A stretch of 64,000 nucleotides of DNA from JABDJZ01 sp047619685 (GCA_047619685.1 JBLHLC010000011.1:51462-115461); one strand, 5' to 3'. Positions 1-9,323 are shown, counted from the first letter of the stretch. Numbers and translations: made by a program. Notes: generated from the sequence alone by a model not told the origin.

Positions 1-1798
1 CCATGGTCTCGTCGGTCGGCAGAACCGGGGAGAATCGCGCGGCGTCGCAGGCATCCAGGAAGTCAATCAACTCGCGTCGTACACTCAATTCGACCCGGCG
101 GGCGTCCAGTACCCGGTCGAGGCTCTCGCGCGTCAGCCCCTGCTCGGCGACGTTCAGCCGATTGCCGACGAATCCGAGAAGCGCCGCCTGCAGGGCCTCG
201 TAGTAGCCACGGGGGTCTGCAGCAGCCAGGCGTTGATCGGCGGCTTTGAGGTGCTTCCGGGCGAGCGGCCCGGCGCGTCTCAGCCTCGCGACAGCCGGAT
301 TGGCCGCCAGATGTTTGGCGTGTCTGCCGAATGCCAATGTCAGTCCGAGCAGCAATCCCGGGACCAGCAGGGCCAGGTAAGGCCAGAGATGCCTGTGAAG
401 GGGCGAGCGCTCCGTAGCGACCCACGAGCCATCGGACCGGATGGGTCCAGCAATGTCATCGACCGGGAGTCCCCCGGACATTGCGAGCACCGTCGCCGCA
501 GGGGTTCCGGTCCCGGTCACGGTTACCGTCACGGGATCAGATGCGCGCGTGACGTACTGCGACGCCGTCGGGTCGTACCAGGAGTATTCCACGGCCGGCA
601 TTTCAAAAGTGCCGTTGGACCTGGGCACCAGAACGTAGGTGAACTTCTTTGTGCCCCGGAGTTGAGCGCCCGTGCGGTCAATGTCGGAGGACACCTGGGC
701 ATCGTATTGTTCGAAGGCCCCCGGAGCCTCAAACGCAGGAGCGGACAGTGTGGCGATGTTGCCGTTTCCGGAAACCTGAATCGTGAGTTGGAGCGACTCG
801 CCCACTTCGAGCTCCGTACGATCGAACGCTGCCGAAAACCTGAGGCTGCCCACTGCGCCGCTGAACGACTCCGGGGCTCCACCCGGGTGTGGACTTACCG
901 CCATGGTGAGTGGGGCGGAAGCAAGTTCAACTGGCGCAAAACGGCTCTGCAACGAGAAGAACCTCGCCAATGGATCCGAGGATCGGTTGGGCAGAATGGC
1001 TTCCGATTCGATCCGAAGAGGATCGATGGATAGATCACCCGTGCGCGTCGGAAACACGGACGCTCTCTTCAGGGTGATGCGGTTGTACCGGAGTCCATCC
1101 CGGACCACGACCTGTGGGATCGGCCTCGTATCCACTTCCAATTCCTCGCGCCAGAAGCCTTCGGCATCCCAGGAGTCAGTGAGCCGGCTCTGTCGCAGTT
1201 GGATACCCTCCCGGAAATAGAGCATGTAGCCGACCGTTATCTGCTGGTTCTGAATGGCAGTTCGGCTGCTGGGAATGACGTCAATAAAGATGTCCCTGGC
1301 ATCTGGTGCGGCTTGTTCAGGCTCGGGCGGGGGAGTGGTCAGCTGGAATGGGGCGAACGGGTTCTGCCTGGCCGGTGCTCGTCCGGCGGGTCGCTGTGAC
1401 TGCGGGAGAACGGTAATGGTAATGGGGTCGGTCTGGTATTCCCGACCGTCCAGGGTGATCGAGACAGATCCGAGCAACACGTCTCCCTCGCGAAGCGGTC
1501 GGTAGACCCACGTGAAGCTGACGCTTTGGGAAACGGCGCCGTTCACAATCGACATGTTGGTCTGCCGGCTGGGTAGCGATTGCGCCAGCGCCAGACCATC
1601 CGTCTGGGGCGCGACCGGCGTGTTGACGGCCCGGACGCCACGAATCTCAACCGTGAACGTCAGCCTTTCCTCCGTGCCGATGGTGGTTTCGGAAACGTTG
1701 GCAAGGATGCGCGCATCCTGAGCCGAGGCCGGGCGCACTCCCATCAGGGAGGCGGCAAAAACGATGGCTAAAAGGAGCCGGTGGGTATGCCCGCGCAC
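1..1798 (-). CDS. batD: BatD oxygen-tolerance protein (partial, 3' end cut)
   Basis: About 599 codons are open from a GTG at 1798 to the left edge, so the C-terminus is missing. The GTG lies one base after the TAA of the TPR gene. The product has a signal peptide (hydrophobic RLLLAIVFAASLMG, then SAQ), long beta-rich extracytoplasmic domains, a membrane segment near residues 470-490 (WPYLALLVPGLLLGLTLAF) and a helical cytoplasmic tail containing DPRGYYEALQAALL. This layout and the position at the end of a batA-batB-TPR series identify BatD. Bat proteins are linked to stress and oxygen tolerance in Bacteroides, but their molecular role is unsettled. The family is recognised with confidence; the function is known only from the family. 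Confidence 0.9.
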   Translation of the reverse strand, partial: MRGHTHRLLLAIVFAASLMGVRPASAQDARILANVSETTIGTEERLTFTVEIRGVRAVNTPVAPQTDGLALAQSLPSRQTNMSIVNGAVSQSVSFTWVYRPLREGDVLLGSVSITLDGREYQTDPITITVLPQSQRPAGRAPARQNPFAPFQLTTPPPEPEQAAPDARDIFIDVIPSSRTAIQNQQITVGYMLYFREGIQLRQSRLTDSWDAEGFWREELEVDTRPIPQVVVRDGLRYNRITLKRASVFPTRTGDLSIDPLRIESEAILPNRSSDPLARFFSLQSRFAPVELASAPLTMAVSPHPGGAPESFSGAVGSLRFSAAFDRTELEVGESLQLTIQVSGNGNIATLSAPAFEAPGAFEQYDAQVSSDIDRTGAQLRGTKKFTYVLVPRSNGTFEMPAVEYSWYDPTASQYVTRASDPVTVTVTGTGTPAATVLAMSGGLPVDDIAGPIRSDGSWVATERSPLHRHLWPYLALLVPGLLLGLTLAFGRHAKHLAANPAVARLRRAGPLARKHLKAADQRLAAADPRGYYEALQAALLGFVGNRLNVAEQGLTRESLDRVLDARRVELSVRRELIDFLDACDAARFSPVLPTDETM

Positions 1799-1799
1799 G

Positions 1800-2549
1800 T
1801 TACCAGTCTTTCTCCACCCGGCGAGGGCGGGTCTTCATTTTCTGAACCTGCCGAAGGAGTTGCTCTTCCTCATTCTCCAGGGCCTCCAGGATACGCTCAG
1901 CCTCTTCTTGACTCAGTTGGTCCTGCTGCTCCGGGGGCTGTTGCTGCTCGTCACTCTGCTCGTCGGATTCATCCTGGTTCTGATCCTGATTTTGCTCCTG
2001 ATCCTGCTGCTCCTCGTCCTGGTCTTCGTTCGGCTCGCCGTCCTGATTCTGGTCTTCGCTTTCTTCTTTGTTCTCGTCGTCCTGCTCCTGCTGCTCGTCT
2101 TGATTCTGGTTCTCCTGCTCCTGCATTTGACGGCGTACAAACTCGTAATTGAACCGCGCGTCCTCGTTGCCAGGGTCCTGAAGGAGCGCTTGACGGTAGT
2201 GCCCCAGAGCGGCTTCGAGATCTTCTGCCCGGAATGACGCCCCACCGCCGTTATAAGCGGCGCGCGAGGCAGATGCCGCCTCCGGAGCCAGGGCGACGGC
2301 GGCGTCAAACGCATTCAGAGCGCCCTCGAAGTCTCCCTGGCGATGAAGCGAAGCACCCAGATTGTTCAAAAGGCCGCTGTGCGTGGCGTCGGGTTCAGCG
2401 GCGTTGAGCCCGGCAAGCCCTTCCCGGTAAGCCGCAGACGCGTCCTCAAACCTCTCCTGGCGCATGAGTGCGTTGCCGCGTCGGCCGCTCTTCTTGTCCC
2501 CTGGGCCAGCCCCAAGGAGCATCGACAGGATTATGATGAGTCGAATCAT
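1800..2549 (-). CDS. batC: BatC-like TPR protein with acidic Gln/Glu/Asp tail
   Basis: The 249-residue product starts with a hydrophobic segment (MIRLIIILSMLLGAG), probably a signal or anchor. Two or three tetratricopeptide repeats follow at about residues 25-130 (ALNAFDAAVALAPEAASA and ALGHYRQALLQDPGNEDARF are typical). Residues 135-225 are almost only Q, E, D and N, followed by a short basic end. TPR proteins of this shape sit between BatB and BatD in Bat operons and are thought to scaffold the complex. The gene starts 5 bases after batB and ends one base before batD, so the three are probably co-translated. The acidic tail is low-complexity and its length likely varies between relatives. 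Confidence 0.85.
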   Translation of the reverse strand: MIRLIIILSMLLGAGPGDKKSGRRGNALMRQERFEDASAAYREGLAGLNAAEPDATHSGLLNNLGASLHRQGDFEGALNAFDAAVALAPEAASASRAAYNGGGASFRAEDLEAALGHYRQALLQDPGNEDARFNYEFVRRQMQEQENQNQDEQQEQDDENKEESEDQNQDGEPNEDQDEEQQDQEQNQDQNQDESDEQSDEQQQPPEQQDQLSQEEAERILEALENEEEQLLRQVQKMKTRPRRVEKDW

Positions 2550-2554
2550 GATGA

Positions 2555-3616
2555 TCAGGTCTCAGATGTCGAGGTTGGGCTGGAGAATGCCAGCAGGCGA
2601 TCCGCCGACGGGCGAACCCGGTCCGAAATCACCAACTCCACCATAAGCAACAGAAGCCCCAGGGCCAGCGGCCATTGGTACTGCTCCTGGTATTCCTCAA
2701 ACTCCTCCGCCCCGAAGGTAGTTCGGTCAAGGCGCTCCAGCGCGGCGGTCAAGCTCGCAAGGGAACTGGACGTTCTCGCAATTCGGAAGTAGGCCCCGTC
2801 CGAAGCCAGTGCCTGCAAGGCGGCCTCCTCAAGACGGGTGGTGACGACCCTGCCGGCGCCGTCTTTCTTGAAGTCAATCTGGCGGCCACCACGATAGACC
2901 GGGATCGGAACGCCGTCCGTTTCGCCGACGCCTGCGGCGAAGATGACGATCGATTGGCTTCTGGCCTCCGTCAGGATTTCGTCGATGTCGGCGATGTGGT
3001 TCTCTCCGTCAGAGACAAAAAGAAGTGCCCTCGTGCGGGGCTCCTCGCTGCCTTCGGCGCCGGGCGCTTCAAAGGCGCGCATCGCGATCTTCAGCGCTTC
3101 GCCGAAATCCGTCCCGGGAGTCGGAATGAGCGACGGATCTGCAACGTCCAGGAAGAGACGTACCGCCCCATAGTCCGTAGTGAGGGGGGTCTGCATGAAC
3201 GCATCCCCCGCGAAGAGGACAAGACCGACACGATCCCCCCGGAGCGTCTCCAGCAGCTTCTTGATCTCATTGCGAGCCCGCTCCAGCCGGTTCGGGGCCA
3301 CGTCTTCCGCAGTCATCGAGAGCGAGACATCCAGCGCGATCACCAGGTCGATACCCTCGCGCTGGACCTCCTTCAGTTTTGTGCCAAAACGCGGGCCGGC
3401 CAGCGCCAGCGCGATCAGGCCCACCGCTGCGACAATCAAGGCGCCCTTCCAGCGTCTGCGCCTGAGGCTCACCGACTCCGACAAACGAGCTACCAGGCCC
3501 GGATCCCCGAAACGTTTTACGGCAGAACGTCGCCTCTGGGCAGCAACCAGAAGGAGACCAAACACTACGGGCACCGCCACGAGGCTCCAGAGCAGTATGG
3601 GAGTAAGCCACCTCAA
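2555..3616 (-). CDS. batB: BatB, VWA-domain membrane protein
   Basis: The 353-residue product is a von Willebrand factor A protein with two N-terminal membrane segments (about residues 5-25 and 58-75) and one near the C-terminus (WPLALGLLLLMVELVI). The metal-ion-dependent adhesion motif DxSxS is intact in ALDVSLSMTAED, and a downstream FVSDGENH segment fits the VWA fold. The start is a TTG at 3616 that overlaps the TGA of batA by four bases, implying coupled translation. It belongs to the Bat operon and probably works with BatA as a paralogous pair in the inner membrane. BatB rather than a second BatA is inferred from gene order. Confidence 0.88.
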   Translation of the reverse strand: MRWLTPILLWSLVAVPVVFGLLLVAAQRRRSAVKRFGDPGLVARLSESVSLRRRRWKGALIVAAVGLIALALAGPRFGTKLKEVQREGIDLVIALDVSLSMTAEDVAPNRLERARNEIKKLLETLRGDRVGLVLFAGDAFMQTPLTTDYGAVRLFLDVADPSLIPTPGTDFGEALKIAMRAFEAPGAEGSEEPRTRALLFVSDGENHIADIDEILTEARSQSIVIFAAGVGETDGVPIPVYRGGRQIDFKKDGAGRVVTTRLEEAALQALASDGAYFRIARTSSSLASLTAALERLDRTTFGAEEFEEYQEQYQWPLALGLLLLMVELVISDRVRPSADRLLAFSSPTSTSET

Positions 3617-4608
3617 GGGAAACGCCTCAGTACGGTAGTCGAAGTGGCAAGCTCAAGAAGGAGCAGGAAAAACCCGGAGATCAGGAATTCCGGGTAACGC
3701 TCCTCATAATCGGTGTAGATACGCTCCTCGATCCGCGTCTTTTCCAGTTCCCCGATCTCATCGTAAATCTCCCGAAGCGCGGCGTTGTTTGTGGCCCGGT
3801 AGTACCGGCCACCGGTGGTCTCCGCGACCTGCGTGAGCATCTTCTCATCGATCTCCACGGGGACCATCCTGCGCTGTCGGCCCGCGAAAGGGTGATCAAT
3901 GACGAAGGGAGCTTCGCCCTGCGCGCCCACACCAATCGCATAGACGCGGACACCAATTGTTCGCGCAACTTCCGCGGCAGTTTCCGGACTGAGTTCGCCC
4001 CTGTTGTTCTGCCCATCGGTGAGCAGGATGACCACTTTGCTGGTTGCCTCGGTGTCCTTGAGCCGATTGACAGCCATCGCCATCGCCGTCCCGATGGCTG
4101 TGCCGTCCTCGATGACTCCGACCTCCACCTCATCGAGCATGCTCTGCAGGAAGTCGTAGTCCAGTGTAAGAGGCGCCTGTGTGTAGGCCTTGGCGGCGAA
4201 TACGACCAGTCCAACCCTATCCGAAATTCGGCCCTGAATGAATTCGGCCCCCACCTGGCGCGCGGCCTCGAACCGGTTCGGCGTGAAGTCCTCCGCCCGC
4301 ATCGAGGTAGACGTGTCGAGCACCATCATGATGTCCACGCCTTCGGCATAGCGTTCCCGCGTGACATTGCGTTCCTGCGGCCGGGCAAGGGCAATAATTC
4401 CGAGTGCAAGGGCACCCGTCCGGAGGACCATGGGCGCGTGGCGCAGTCTGACCCGAAGCGTTGGACGAAGAGATTCCGCCAGAGACGTGGTTGAGAAGCG
4501 GAGGCCCCGTTCGGATTTGGACCGCCAATAACGCCACACAATCAAGGCGGGTAGGACGGCCAGCAGCAAGAGCCAGGCCGGTTCGGCAAAGGTGTATGGG
4601 AATGTCAT
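3613..4608 (-). CDS. batA: BatA, VWA-domain membrane protein
   Basis: The 331-residue product has the BatA layout: two N-terminal membrane segments (WLLLLAVLPALIVWRYW, then VLRTGALALGIIALA), a VWA domain with an intact DxSxS motif (MVLDTSTSMRAED) and a C-terminal membrane helix (FLISGFFLLLLELA). The ATG at 4608 overlaps the stop of the upstream gene as ATGA, and the end overlaps the TTG of batB. VWA domains bind proteins through a divalent metal and usually act with MoxR-type AAA+ ATPases. No moxR gene lies in this operon within the window. Confidence 0.9.
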   Translation of the reverse strand: MTFPYTFAEPAWLLLLAVLPALIVWRYWRSKSERGLRFSTTSLAESLRPTLRVRLRHAPMVLRTGALALGIIALARPQERNVTRERYAEGVDIMMVLDTSTSMRAEDFTPNRFEAARQVGAEFIQGRISDRVGLVVFAAKAYTQAPLTLDYDFLQSMLDEVEVGVIEDGTAIGTAMAMAVNRLKDTEATSKVVILLTDGQNNRGELSPETAAEVARTIGVRVYAIGVGAQGEAPFVIDHPFAGRQRRMVPVEIDEKMLTQVAETTGGRYYRATNNAALREIYDEIGELEKTRIEERIYTDYEERYPEFLISGFFLLLLELATSTTVLRRFP

Positions 4609-5570
4609 CCCGCTATCTCCTCCTCCTGTTCGAAGACGGGGGCGAGGTCGTGCTCCGCACGCTCGATGGAGGCACGAGCCGCTTCCAAGGTGCTTTGGGC
4701 GCGGTGTGGTGCCGGCACGTGGTCGGCGAATTTTACCAGGTCGGCGACCGAAAGAACGCCATCGACTTCCCGGACGCGTTCGGCATCCAAAACGGGTTGG
4801 CGGCGGAGTGCGTCCAGCAATTCGCCTGTCGTGAGTTCACGCGCCGGTACCGGCGTGCGACGTGCGATGTAGGTGCGGACGATGTCCGAAAGCTCCACGA
4901 AGTAGGGCTTCATGCCTTGATCGTCCGGAAGGGCGCCCGCCAGACCCTGGAAACGCCGCATGGCTTCGTCAAAGGGAGGCTCGGCCGGTTCAGCTGGTTC
5001 TGGCTCCAGAGACAATTCTTCTGGTGGCCGTTTGCGCAGGAAAAAATACCAGAGAGCGCCGGCACCCAGGGCCAGCGCAAGGAACCAGGGCCACAGGGCA
5101 CGGGGGAATTCCACCAGCGGGGCCAGGTCCTGGATGTCGTCGGCATCCTCGGGGACGACCGACCTCACCGGAAGCATGCCCTCTACGGATGCAAAAAACG
5201 CCGTGTCCGCCTCCGTGTACAGACCGGCAATGGCGTTGACCCGGGCCGTGTCAACCGCGAACGTCGCCACCTCATAGAGCACCGAGTCGACACGGCTCAG
5301 ATCGGCCAACATGCGGCTCCCGGCCGAGATTCGGCGGAGCAGTTCAACGTCCCCGGCCAGACCAATGGCGCCCGGCGGAATCTCTGCCTGAGACGCCAAT
5401 TCGTCCGGAAACAGCGCCTGACGAGATGCGTCATGCCGAATCGAGATGACCATGCGGTGCCGGGCTCCAATGGCGAGCGTATCGGTATCCACGATGGTCC
5501 GTACGGTCTGCCCCGAAGCGGATGCGCCGCCAAGAATCGCCAGCGCGAGCATGAGAGAGAGATGCCTCAT
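4605..5570 (-). CDS. Bat-operon membrane protein, DUF4381-like
   Basis: The 321-residue product has a signal peptide (MRHLSLMLALAILGGASA), an extracytoplasmic beta-rich half, one membrane helix at about residues 163-182 (LWPWFLALALGAGALWYFFL) and a cytoplasmic helical region with PFDEAMRRFQGLAGALPDD and YIARRTPVPARELTTGELLD. Single-pass proteins of this form commonly lie between the DUF58 and BatA genes. Start and stop both overlap neighbours by four bases, so it is firmly in the operon. No catalytic motif is visible, and its biochemical role is unknown. Confidence 0.7.
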   Translation of the reverse strand: MRHLSLMLALAILGGASASGQTVRTIVDTDTLAIGARHRMVISIRHDASRQALFPDELASQAEIPPGAIGLAGDVELLRRISAGSRMLADLSRVDSVLYEVATFAVDTARVNAIAGLYTEADTAFFASVEGMLPVRSVVPEDADDIQDLAPLVEFPRALWPWFLALALGAGALWYFFLRKRPPEELSLEPEPAEPAEPPFDEAMRRFQGLAGALPDDQGMKPYFVELSDIVRTYIARRTPVPARELTTGELLDALRRQPVLDAERVREVDGVLSVADLVKFADHVPAPHRAQSTLEAARASIERAEHDLAPVFEQEEEIAG

Positions 5571-6463
5571 CTTGATCTTCGCCGATTGCGGCGCCGGAAA
5601 AACTGGATCAGGGGTTCAACATATCCCTCGTCGGTTCGCACGGGGACCCGGTCCACCCGCACCCGCCGCAGGACAGCCTCCGTGGCCTTCCGCAGCCTGT
5701 CCGCGGCGTCGGAATAGTCGCTTCGCTGATGGCGAGAGCTGGTGTCGATGACCCTGGTGGCCCCCGTCTCGGGGTCCGTGACTTCCAGGAGGCCAACGTC
5801 GGGGAGTTTTTCCTCCGTCGGATCCATGACGTGGATGGCAACAGTGTCATGCCGCCGAGAGACCGCGCGAAGGGCGGACTCGTATCCATCCGACTGGAAA
5901 TCGCTCAGCAACAGGACAATCGAGCGGCGGTGCAGGACCTGCAGCGTGTGGTTCAGCGCGATGGAGAGATCCGTCCTCTTGGACTTGGCTTCGTGGGCAA
6001 ACAGATCCCGGATCAGTCTGAGCACATGCCTCCGGCCCTTCTTGGGTGGGACAAAAAGCTCCACCTCGTCTGAGAAGAGAAGCAGTCCGACCTTGTCATT
6101 GTTCTGGATGGCGCTGAAAGCCACGATGGCGCAGATTTCAGCCGCCATATCCCGCTTGAACTTACCGGTGGACGCGTAATCCTCAGAACCGGAGACGTCT
6201 ACCACGAGCATAAGCGTCTGCTCGCGCTCCTCTTCAAAAATCTTGACGAACGTATCGTCGTACCGCGCCGAGACATTCCAGTCAATACTGCGGATATCGT
6301 CCCCGTACTGGTAGGGTCGCACTTCGGCGAATTCCATCCCTTGCCCCTTGAAGGCAGAATGGTATTCGCCACCAAAAATATTCGATACCAGACCCCGCGT
6401 ACGGATCTCCAGTTTCCGAATAGTTTTGAACAGTTCCTTTGGAATCATAGGGGATTGGGGCAC
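5567..6463 (-). CDS. DUF58 domain protein, first gene of the Bat operon
   Basis: The 298-residue product is soluble and has the DUF58 signature (RPYQYGDDIRSIDWNVSARY) followed by a VWA-like half (LMLVVDVSGSEDYAS) ending in a basic tail. DUF58 proteins normally accompany a MoxR AAA+ ATPase and BatA/BatB. Here this is the promoter-proximal gene of the operon: the 240 bases upstream hold no moxR, and the next gene points the other way. The function is inferred from family and context only. Confidence 0.85.
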   Translation of the reverse strand: MPQSPMIPKELFKTIRKLEIRTRGLVSNIFGGEYHSAFKGQGMEFAEVRPYQYGDDIRSIDWNVSARYDDTFVKIFEEEREQTLMLVVDVSGSEDYASTGKFKRDMAAEICAIVAFSAIQNNDKVGLLLFSDEVELFVPPKKGRRHVLRLIRDLFAHEAKSKRTDLSIALNHTLQVLHRRSIVLLLSDFQSDGYESALRAVSRRHDTVAIHVMDPTEEKLPDVGLLEVTDPETGATRVIDTSSRHQRSDYSDAADRLRKATEAVLRRVRVDRVPVRTDEGYVEPLIQFFRRRNRRRSR

Positions 6464-6597
6464 GCAGCCGAGGCCGGCGCAGGCTGTCCGGTCTCCTGTA
6501 CAGAAGGTTGGCGGCCGGTATAACGCAGCCAGCCCCGCACATGTTGTATTTATCTGGCCAAAAAGTCAGGCTGGCAGACGGGCCCGCATCTCAATAG

Positions 6598-6609
6598 TTG
6601 TTGCAACAA
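6598..6609. promoter_or_regulatory. 12-bp perfect palindrome in divergent intergenic region
   Basis: TTGTTGCAACAA is a perfect palindrome in the 239-bp space between the divergently transcribed DUF58 gene (start 6463) and the yceI-like gene (start 6703). It could be a dimeric regulator site. Nothing else coding was seen in this space. Confidence 0.3.
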
Positions 6610-6702
6610 GAAAAAGTGAATCGGCGTAACGCGGCAACAGCTGCGAGACACCCATCCATCCAGGCCCCCGCGGCCCATCAGACTCACACTCAATATTCAG
6701 AT

Positions 6703-7284
6703 ATGAAAAAGGTTCTTCTCCTGAGCACAATAGCCCTGTTGGGCTTCGCCGGTACGGTCAAGGTGTTCCAAGTGGATTCAGTGCATTCAAATATTGGATT
6801 CAAGGTCCGCCACCTGGGCATTACCACCGTGAACGGCAATTTCAAGGAGTACGAGGCCAACGTTACTGTTGATCCGAATGACCTGACCACCCTGAAAGCA
6901 GAAGCAGTGATCCAGGTGGCGTCCGTAAACACCGGCGTTGACCGACGGGACAGTCATCTCCGGTCAGACGACTTCTTCAACGCGGAGGCCTTTCCGACCA
7001 TGACCTTTGTGTCCAAAGAGGTGCGCAATCTGGATGGTACCGAACTGGAGTTGGTCGGCGATCTCACCATTCGCGACGTCACCAAGGAGATCGTGATGGA
7101 CGTGGAGTACGTTGGCAGTGCGATGTCGCGCGGCAACGAGGTCATCGCATTTGAGGCGACGGCCAAGATCAACCGCTTCGATTTCAATCTGAAATGGGGT
7201 GCCCTCACGGAAGCCGGTGGCCTGATGGTGAGCGAGGATGTTCGCCTGATTCTGGAACTTGAAGCGCCTGCGCAGAAAGACTGA
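6703..7284 (+). CDS. YceI-family secreted lipocalin-like protein
   Basis: Starting at the ATG at 6703 gives 193 residues with a signal peptide (MKKVLLLSTIALLGFAG). An ATG-less extension upstream would add a non-secretory N-terminus. The body is a YceI domain: FQVDSVHSNIGFKVRHLG is the typical first strand, followed by TTVNGNF and the LRSDDFFNAEAFPTMTF segment. YceI proteins form an eight-stranded barrel that binds isoprenoid-like lipids in the periplasm. It stands alone, divergent from the Bat operon and 64 bases before purQ. The family is clear; the ligand is unknown. Confidence 0.9.
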   Translation: MKKVLLLSTIALLGFAGTVKVFQVDSVHSNIGFKVRHLGITTVNGNFKEYEANVTVDPNDLTTLKAEAVIQVASVNTGVDRRDSHLRSDDFFNAEAFPTMTFVSKEVRNLDGTELELVGDLTIRDVTKEIVMDVEYVGSAMSRGNEVIAFEATAKINRFDFNLKWGALTEAGGLMVSEDVRLILELEAPAQKD

Positions 7285-7312
7285 AGAGACCACTCGGCGT
7301 TTGGCTTTGTTG

Positions 7313-7320
7313 TAGTTTTG
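7313..7320 (+). promoter_or_regulatory. Possible Bacteroidetes-type -7 element before purQ
   Basis: TAGTTTTG matches the Bacteroidetes -7 consensus TAnnTTTG and lies 29 bases before the purQ start codon. No good -33 TTTG was found at the usual distance, so this is a weak call. Confidence 0.25.
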
Positions 7321-7348
7321 GACTCTACGTCCCAGCACCGGTGAACCC

Positions 7349-8056
7349 ATGACTGCACGCATTGGCGTGATCGTATTTCCGGGGTCCAATTGTGACCACG
7401 ATGCCTACCATGCCACAAAGCATGTTCTTGGTCAGGATGCTCGTTTCATCTGGCACAAGGAGAAGGAGCTTGGCGATCTGGATATGGTCATTGTCCCGGG
7501 CGGTTTTTCCTACGGGGACTACCTGCGCTCGGGGGCCATCGCACGATTTTCGCCCATAATGCAGGAGGTGGTCCGTTTTGCCAACTCCGGCGGTCCCGTC
7601 CTGGGCGTCTGTAACGGGTTCCAGATTCTGTGCGAGTCGGGCCTGCTTCCAGGCGCTCTCATGCGAAACGCTTCCCTGCGATTTGTCTGCAAGTCAGTCC
7701 ACGTTCGGGTGGAATCCACAGAGACACCGTTCACGCGAAATATTGCGCCGGGCGAGGTTCTTGAGCTACCCGTGGCGCACGGCGAAGGCAATTATTTCGC
7801 GGTCGCCGATGAGCTTGAACGGCTGGAAGGCGAGGGGCAAGTGGTCTTCCGCTATGTGGATCAGGCCGGAGTCGTCTCCGCAGAAGCCAATCCCAATGGC
7901 TCCGCGAACAACATCGGTGGCGTGCGCAATGTTGCCGGAAACGTGCTTGGCATGATGCCGCACCCGGAGCGCCACGTTGAAGGCTTGCTTGGCAGTACCG
8001 ATGGCAACAAGCTGTTCGAGAGCGCCCTCGTGGATTTGGGAGCCCTGGTCGGCTAG
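7349..8056 (+). CDS. purQ: Phosphoribosylformylglycinamidine synthase subunit PurQ
   Basis: The 235-residue product is the glutaminase subunit of FGAM synthase in de novo purine synthesis. It delivers ammonia from glutamine to PurL with the help of PurS. The class I amidotransferase triad is visible: nucleophile Cys in GVCNGFQIL, and His and Glu in PHPERH near the C-terminus. The N-terminus ([16 protein letters not shown]) and [17 protein letters not shown] are typical PurQ. Its length matches stand-alone PurQ (about 225-235). purL and purS are not in the window, so the gene is unlinked from them here. Confidence 0.96.
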   Translation: MTARIGVIVFPGSNCDHDAYHATKHVLGQDARFIWHKEKELGDLDMVIVPGGFSYGDYLRSGAIARFSPIMQEVVRFANSGGPVLGVCNGFQILCESGLLPGALMRNASLRFVCKSVHVRVESTETPFTRNIAPGEVLELPVAHGEGNYFAVADELERLEGEGQVVFRYVDQAGVVSAEANPNGSANNIGGVRNVAGNVLGMMPHPERHVEGLLGSTDGNKLFESALVDLGALVG

Positions 8057-8076
8057 CAGGCCAGCTTCCGGGTCAG

Positions 8077-8559
8077 CTACTCCTGGTTATCGGAACGACC
8101 AGAGGATGCGCGGACCCGTTTCGCAAACCCGGGACCTGCCACCAGGACGACAAGGAGTGCCAGCATGAATCCGCCGATACGCAGAAGTTCGGCGCGGCGC
8201 TTCTGCGCAAAGCTGTCCATCGCCTGGTAACGGAAAATTGCTGTGTGCCTGGTCTGGGTCTCCTGGAGTGTTTCCAGCAGGCCCGGCAGCCTCACGTCGG
8301 CCGAGTCCACGGCCGCAATCCTGTTCCAGCGGGCAATCTGGGCGGCGAGCGAGTCGTTTGATCTCAGGTACATGACGTCGGCGGGGCCCTCAAATCCGGA
8401 TGCCCCCGCGGCCAACGCACGCGCCTCGGGAATCTCGCGATCCAGGACGATGCGACCCCGGACGACCAACGCCAGGCCCGCCAGCACAGCCAGAACGGCC
8501 GTCCATCTGACGATGCGCAGAATCAGCCGGAAGAAGGGGAGTGGATCAGTGCCGCTCAC
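8077..8559 (-). CDS. Unknown two-helix membrane protein coupled to sdhB
   Basis: The 160-residue product has one membrane helix at about residues 18-35 ([15 protein letters not shown]), a segment of about 85 residues likely outside the cytoplasm, and a second helix near residues 128-143 ([18 protein letters not shown]) followed by a short charged tail. The start codon overlaps the stop of sdhB as ATGA, so it is the fourth gene of the sdh operon. No cysteine, heme-ligand pattern or known domain was recognised. A role in assembly or regulation of succinate dehydrogenase is possible from context only. Confidence 0.7.
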   Translation of the reverse strand: MSGTDPLPFFRLILRIVRWTAVLAVLAGLALVVRGRIVLDREIPEARALAAGASGFEGPADVMYLRSNDSLAAQIARWNRIAAVDSADVRLPGLLETLQETQTRHTAIFRYQAMDSFAQKRRAELLRIGGFMLALLVVLVAGPGFAKRVRASSGRSDNQE

Positions 8560-9299
8560 CCAGCCAGAACAGCTTTTACGTATTCCCGACGCATTATGGC
8601 GATTCCCTTAATGGAAATGCCCTTGGGGCAGACAGCTTCGCACTCGGCGTGATTCGAACAGTCGCCGAAACCCTCGGCGGCCATTTGATCGACCATGTTC
8701 ACCACACGTTGGGCCCGCTCGGCCTGACCCTGGGGGAGAAGAGCCAGCTGTGAGATCTTGGCCGCGGTAAACAGCGAGGCAGACGCGTTGGGGCAGGCGG
8801 CCACGCAGGCACCGCATCCGATGCAGGCCGCATAGTCGAAGGCCTCGTCCACATCCACTTTCGCGATTGGGATCGCGTTGCCGTCTGGTGCACTACCCGT
8901 ATTGACGGACACGAAGCCGCCGGCACCGATGATCCGATCAAACGCCGTCCGGTCTACGACCAGGTCCCGGATGATTGGGAAAGCAGCGGCGCGCCACGGC
9001 TCCACGACGATGGTGTCGCCATCCTTGTAATGACGCATGTGGAGCTGGCAACAGGCCGTGCGGGCCTGCGGGCCGTGGGCTGTGCCGTCCACGACGACGC
9101 CGCAGGAGCCACAGATGCCTTCGCGGCAATCGTGGTCGAATTCAATAGGGTCGGTGCCCTCAAGAATCAACTGCTCATTGAGGACATCCAGAAGCTCCAG
9201 GAAGGACATGTGCGGATTGGCTTCCGGCACCGTGTACTCCTCAAACCGACCCTTGTCTTCGGGTCCTTTCTGCCGCCAGACTTTCAGTTTAATCTGCAT
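8556..9299 (-). CDS. sdhB: Succinate dehydrogenase iron-sulfur subunit
   Basis: The 247-residue product carries electrons from the flavin subunit to quinone in the TCA cycle and respiratory chain. All three cluster motifs are present: plant-type [2Fe-2S] in [15 protein letters not shown] with a further Cys pair in ARTACCQ, [4Fe-4S] in [13 protein letters not shown], and the [3Fe-4S] region in [14 protein letters not shown]. It follows sdhA by 24 bases and overlaps the next small membrane gene by four. The motif spacing fits the b558-type (non-classical) SdhB seen with single-subunit SdhC. Confidence 0.96.
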   Translation of the reverse strand: MQIKLKVWRQKGPEDKGRFEEYTVPEANPHMSFLELLDVLNEQLILEGTDPIEFDHDCREGICGSCGVVVDGTAHGPQARTACCQLHMRHYKDGDTIVVEPWRAAAFPIIRDLVVDRTAFDRIIGAGGFVSVNTGSAPDGNAIPIAKVDVDEAFDYAACIGCGACVAACPNASASLFTAAKISQLALLPQGQAERAQRVVNMVDQMAAEGFGDCSNHAECEAVCPKGISIKGIAIMRREYVKAVLAG

Positions 9300-9323
9300 C
9301 GCGTTCGATCGTTATCGCTCAGC

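Noticed and set aside
1890..2130. Direct repeats resembling a satellite or CRISPR-like array
   Set aside because: They are the codons of the Gln/Glu/Asp-rich tail of the BatC-like protein, with no spacer-repeat structure.
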